Assembly (NCBI GenBank): GCA_022710245.1
Contig: JAKLHH010000534.1
Span: 1-5,886, forward strand
Source: Myxococcota bacterium
Lineage (GTDB): Bacteria > Myxococcota > Polyangia > GCA-2747355 > JAKLHH01
Direction of reading: 5' to 3'
Length of the DNA stretch: 5,886 nt
Shown here one piece after another: positions 5,187 through 5,886 of this stretch. The notes below the pieces were generated by a model that was not told the origin of the DNA, did not search any database, and was given only the letters and a program-made list of their open reading frames with translations. The translations under genes were made by a program, and so were the position numbers. Position 1 is the first letter of the stretch, and every line of letters begins with the position of its first letter.

Positions 5187-5886
5187 GCCGCCGGCTCCTC
5201 GAGGCCGCAGAGCCGCGAGGCCTCCTCGGGCGTCCCCTCGCCGGTCACCCGCCCACCCTCCATCACCACGACGCGCGTGCAGAGCTGCGCGGCCTCGGTG
5301 AGGTCGTGGGTGGCGAAGATCGCGGTGCGGCCGCCTCCGGTGAGCTCGCGCCGGATCAGCCCGCGGATCCGCGCCGCGGCCCGCGGGTCGACGCCGCGCG
5401 TGAGCTCGTCGAAGAGGATCAGCTCGGGCTCGCCGAGGAGCCCGCGCGCGAGCGCGAGCCGCTGGCGCATCCCCGTCGAGTACTCGCGCACTGGCCGCGT
5501 CGACGCCTCGGCGAGCTCGACCAGCTCGAGGAGGCGGGCGATGCGGCTCCGCGCCGCGCGCCGCGGGAGCCCGTGCAGGGCGGCGAAGAACTCCAGGTTC
5601 TGCACGCCGGTCAGGCGCCAGGAGAAGCTCCGCTCGTCGGAGGCCACGTAGCAGACGTGCCGGCGGAAGGCCGCGCCGACCCGCGTCACGTCCTCGCCCA
5701 GCACCTCCAGCGTGCCCCCGTCGGGCAGGAGGAGCGACGCCGCGAGGCGGAGCAGGGTCGACTTGCCGACGCCGTTCGGGCCCATCAGCGCCACCAGCTC
5801 GCCGCGCCGCACCTCGAGCTCGACCCCGCGCAGCGCCTCGACGCGGCGGCCACGCAGCCGCCCCCGGAGCAGGTCGCGAAACCCCG
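5183..5886 (-). CDS. ABC transporter ATP-binding protein (N-terminus cut by window edge)
   Basis: This is the ATPase subunit that powers the ABC-2 permease encoded directly after it. The visible 233 residues start inside the gene with GFRDLLRGRL, before the first internal GTG at 5812, because the frame is open to the right edge. Only a few N-terminal residues seem to be missing. Motifs in visible numbering are Walker A GPNGVGKST (35-43), signature STGMRQ (136-141), Walker B LILFDE (155-160) with catalytic Glu160, D-loop Asp166 and the switch His193 in ATHD. Where most ABC ATPases carry the Q-loop glutamine, this one has SDERSFSWRLTG (82-93). The residue after the Walker B glutamate is Leu instead of the common Pro. 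All catalytic residues are otherwise present, so it should be active. The domain set fits a NodI-like or multidrug-type exporter; no substrate can be named. Confidence 0.95.
   Translation of the reverse strand, partial: GFRDLLRGRLRGRRVEALRGVELEVRRGELVALMGPNGVGKSTLLRLAASLLLPDGGTLEVLGEDVTRVGAAFRRHVCYVASDERSFSWRLTGVQNLEFFAALHGLPRRAARSRIARLLELVELAEASTRPVREYSTGMRQRLALARGLLGEPELILFDELTRGVDPRAAARIRGLIRRELTGGGRTAIFATHDLTEAAQLCTRVVVMEGGRVTGEGTPEEASRLCGLEEPAA

Overview
The window reads as chromosomal DNA from a GC-rich Gram-negative bacterium. A myxobacterial (Myxococcota/Polyangia-like) source is the best guess. The clues are very high GC with almost exclusive G/C third codon positions in the outer genes, a thrombospondin type 3 repeat lipoprotein, and a PD40-type beta-propeller lipoprotein with an Asp/Gly-rich post-lipobox linker. 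This is inference from gene style; no rRNA or other phylogenetic marker is present. All six recognisable genes lie on the minus strand, so transcription runs from high to low coordinates.

From right to left, the first module (5886-4326) is an ABC-2 type exporter. It comprises an ATPase cut by the window edge at its N-terminus and a six-helix permease whose GTG start overlaps the ATPase stop by four bases (GTGA). The second module (4249-1257) holds three predicted envelope proteins. The first is a secreted DUF4424-like protein whose C-terminus resembles a degenerate YARHG domain. The second is a lipoprotein with Ca-binding-type TSP3 repeats that lacks the OmpA domain often found after such repeats. 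The third is a lipoprotein with about five PD40 blades. The TSP3 and PD40 genes are only a few bases apart and look translationally coupled. The third module (1093 to the left edge) is the N-terminal two thirds of an FAD-dependent glycerol-3-phosphate dehydrogenase, GlpD.

The three modules are not obviously linked in function. The envelope trio uses clearly more A/T-ending codons than the exporter and glpD, so it may be an accessory block between conserved genes. Intergenic gaps are short (76, 97, 7 and 163 nt). They hold small hairpins, one possible promoter and a degenerate 9-nt tandem repeat present in two blocks around the end of the DUF4424-like gene. I found no tRNA, rRNA, CRISPR array, insertion sequence or phage gene. 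The long plus-strand open frames are antisense shadows of these genes.
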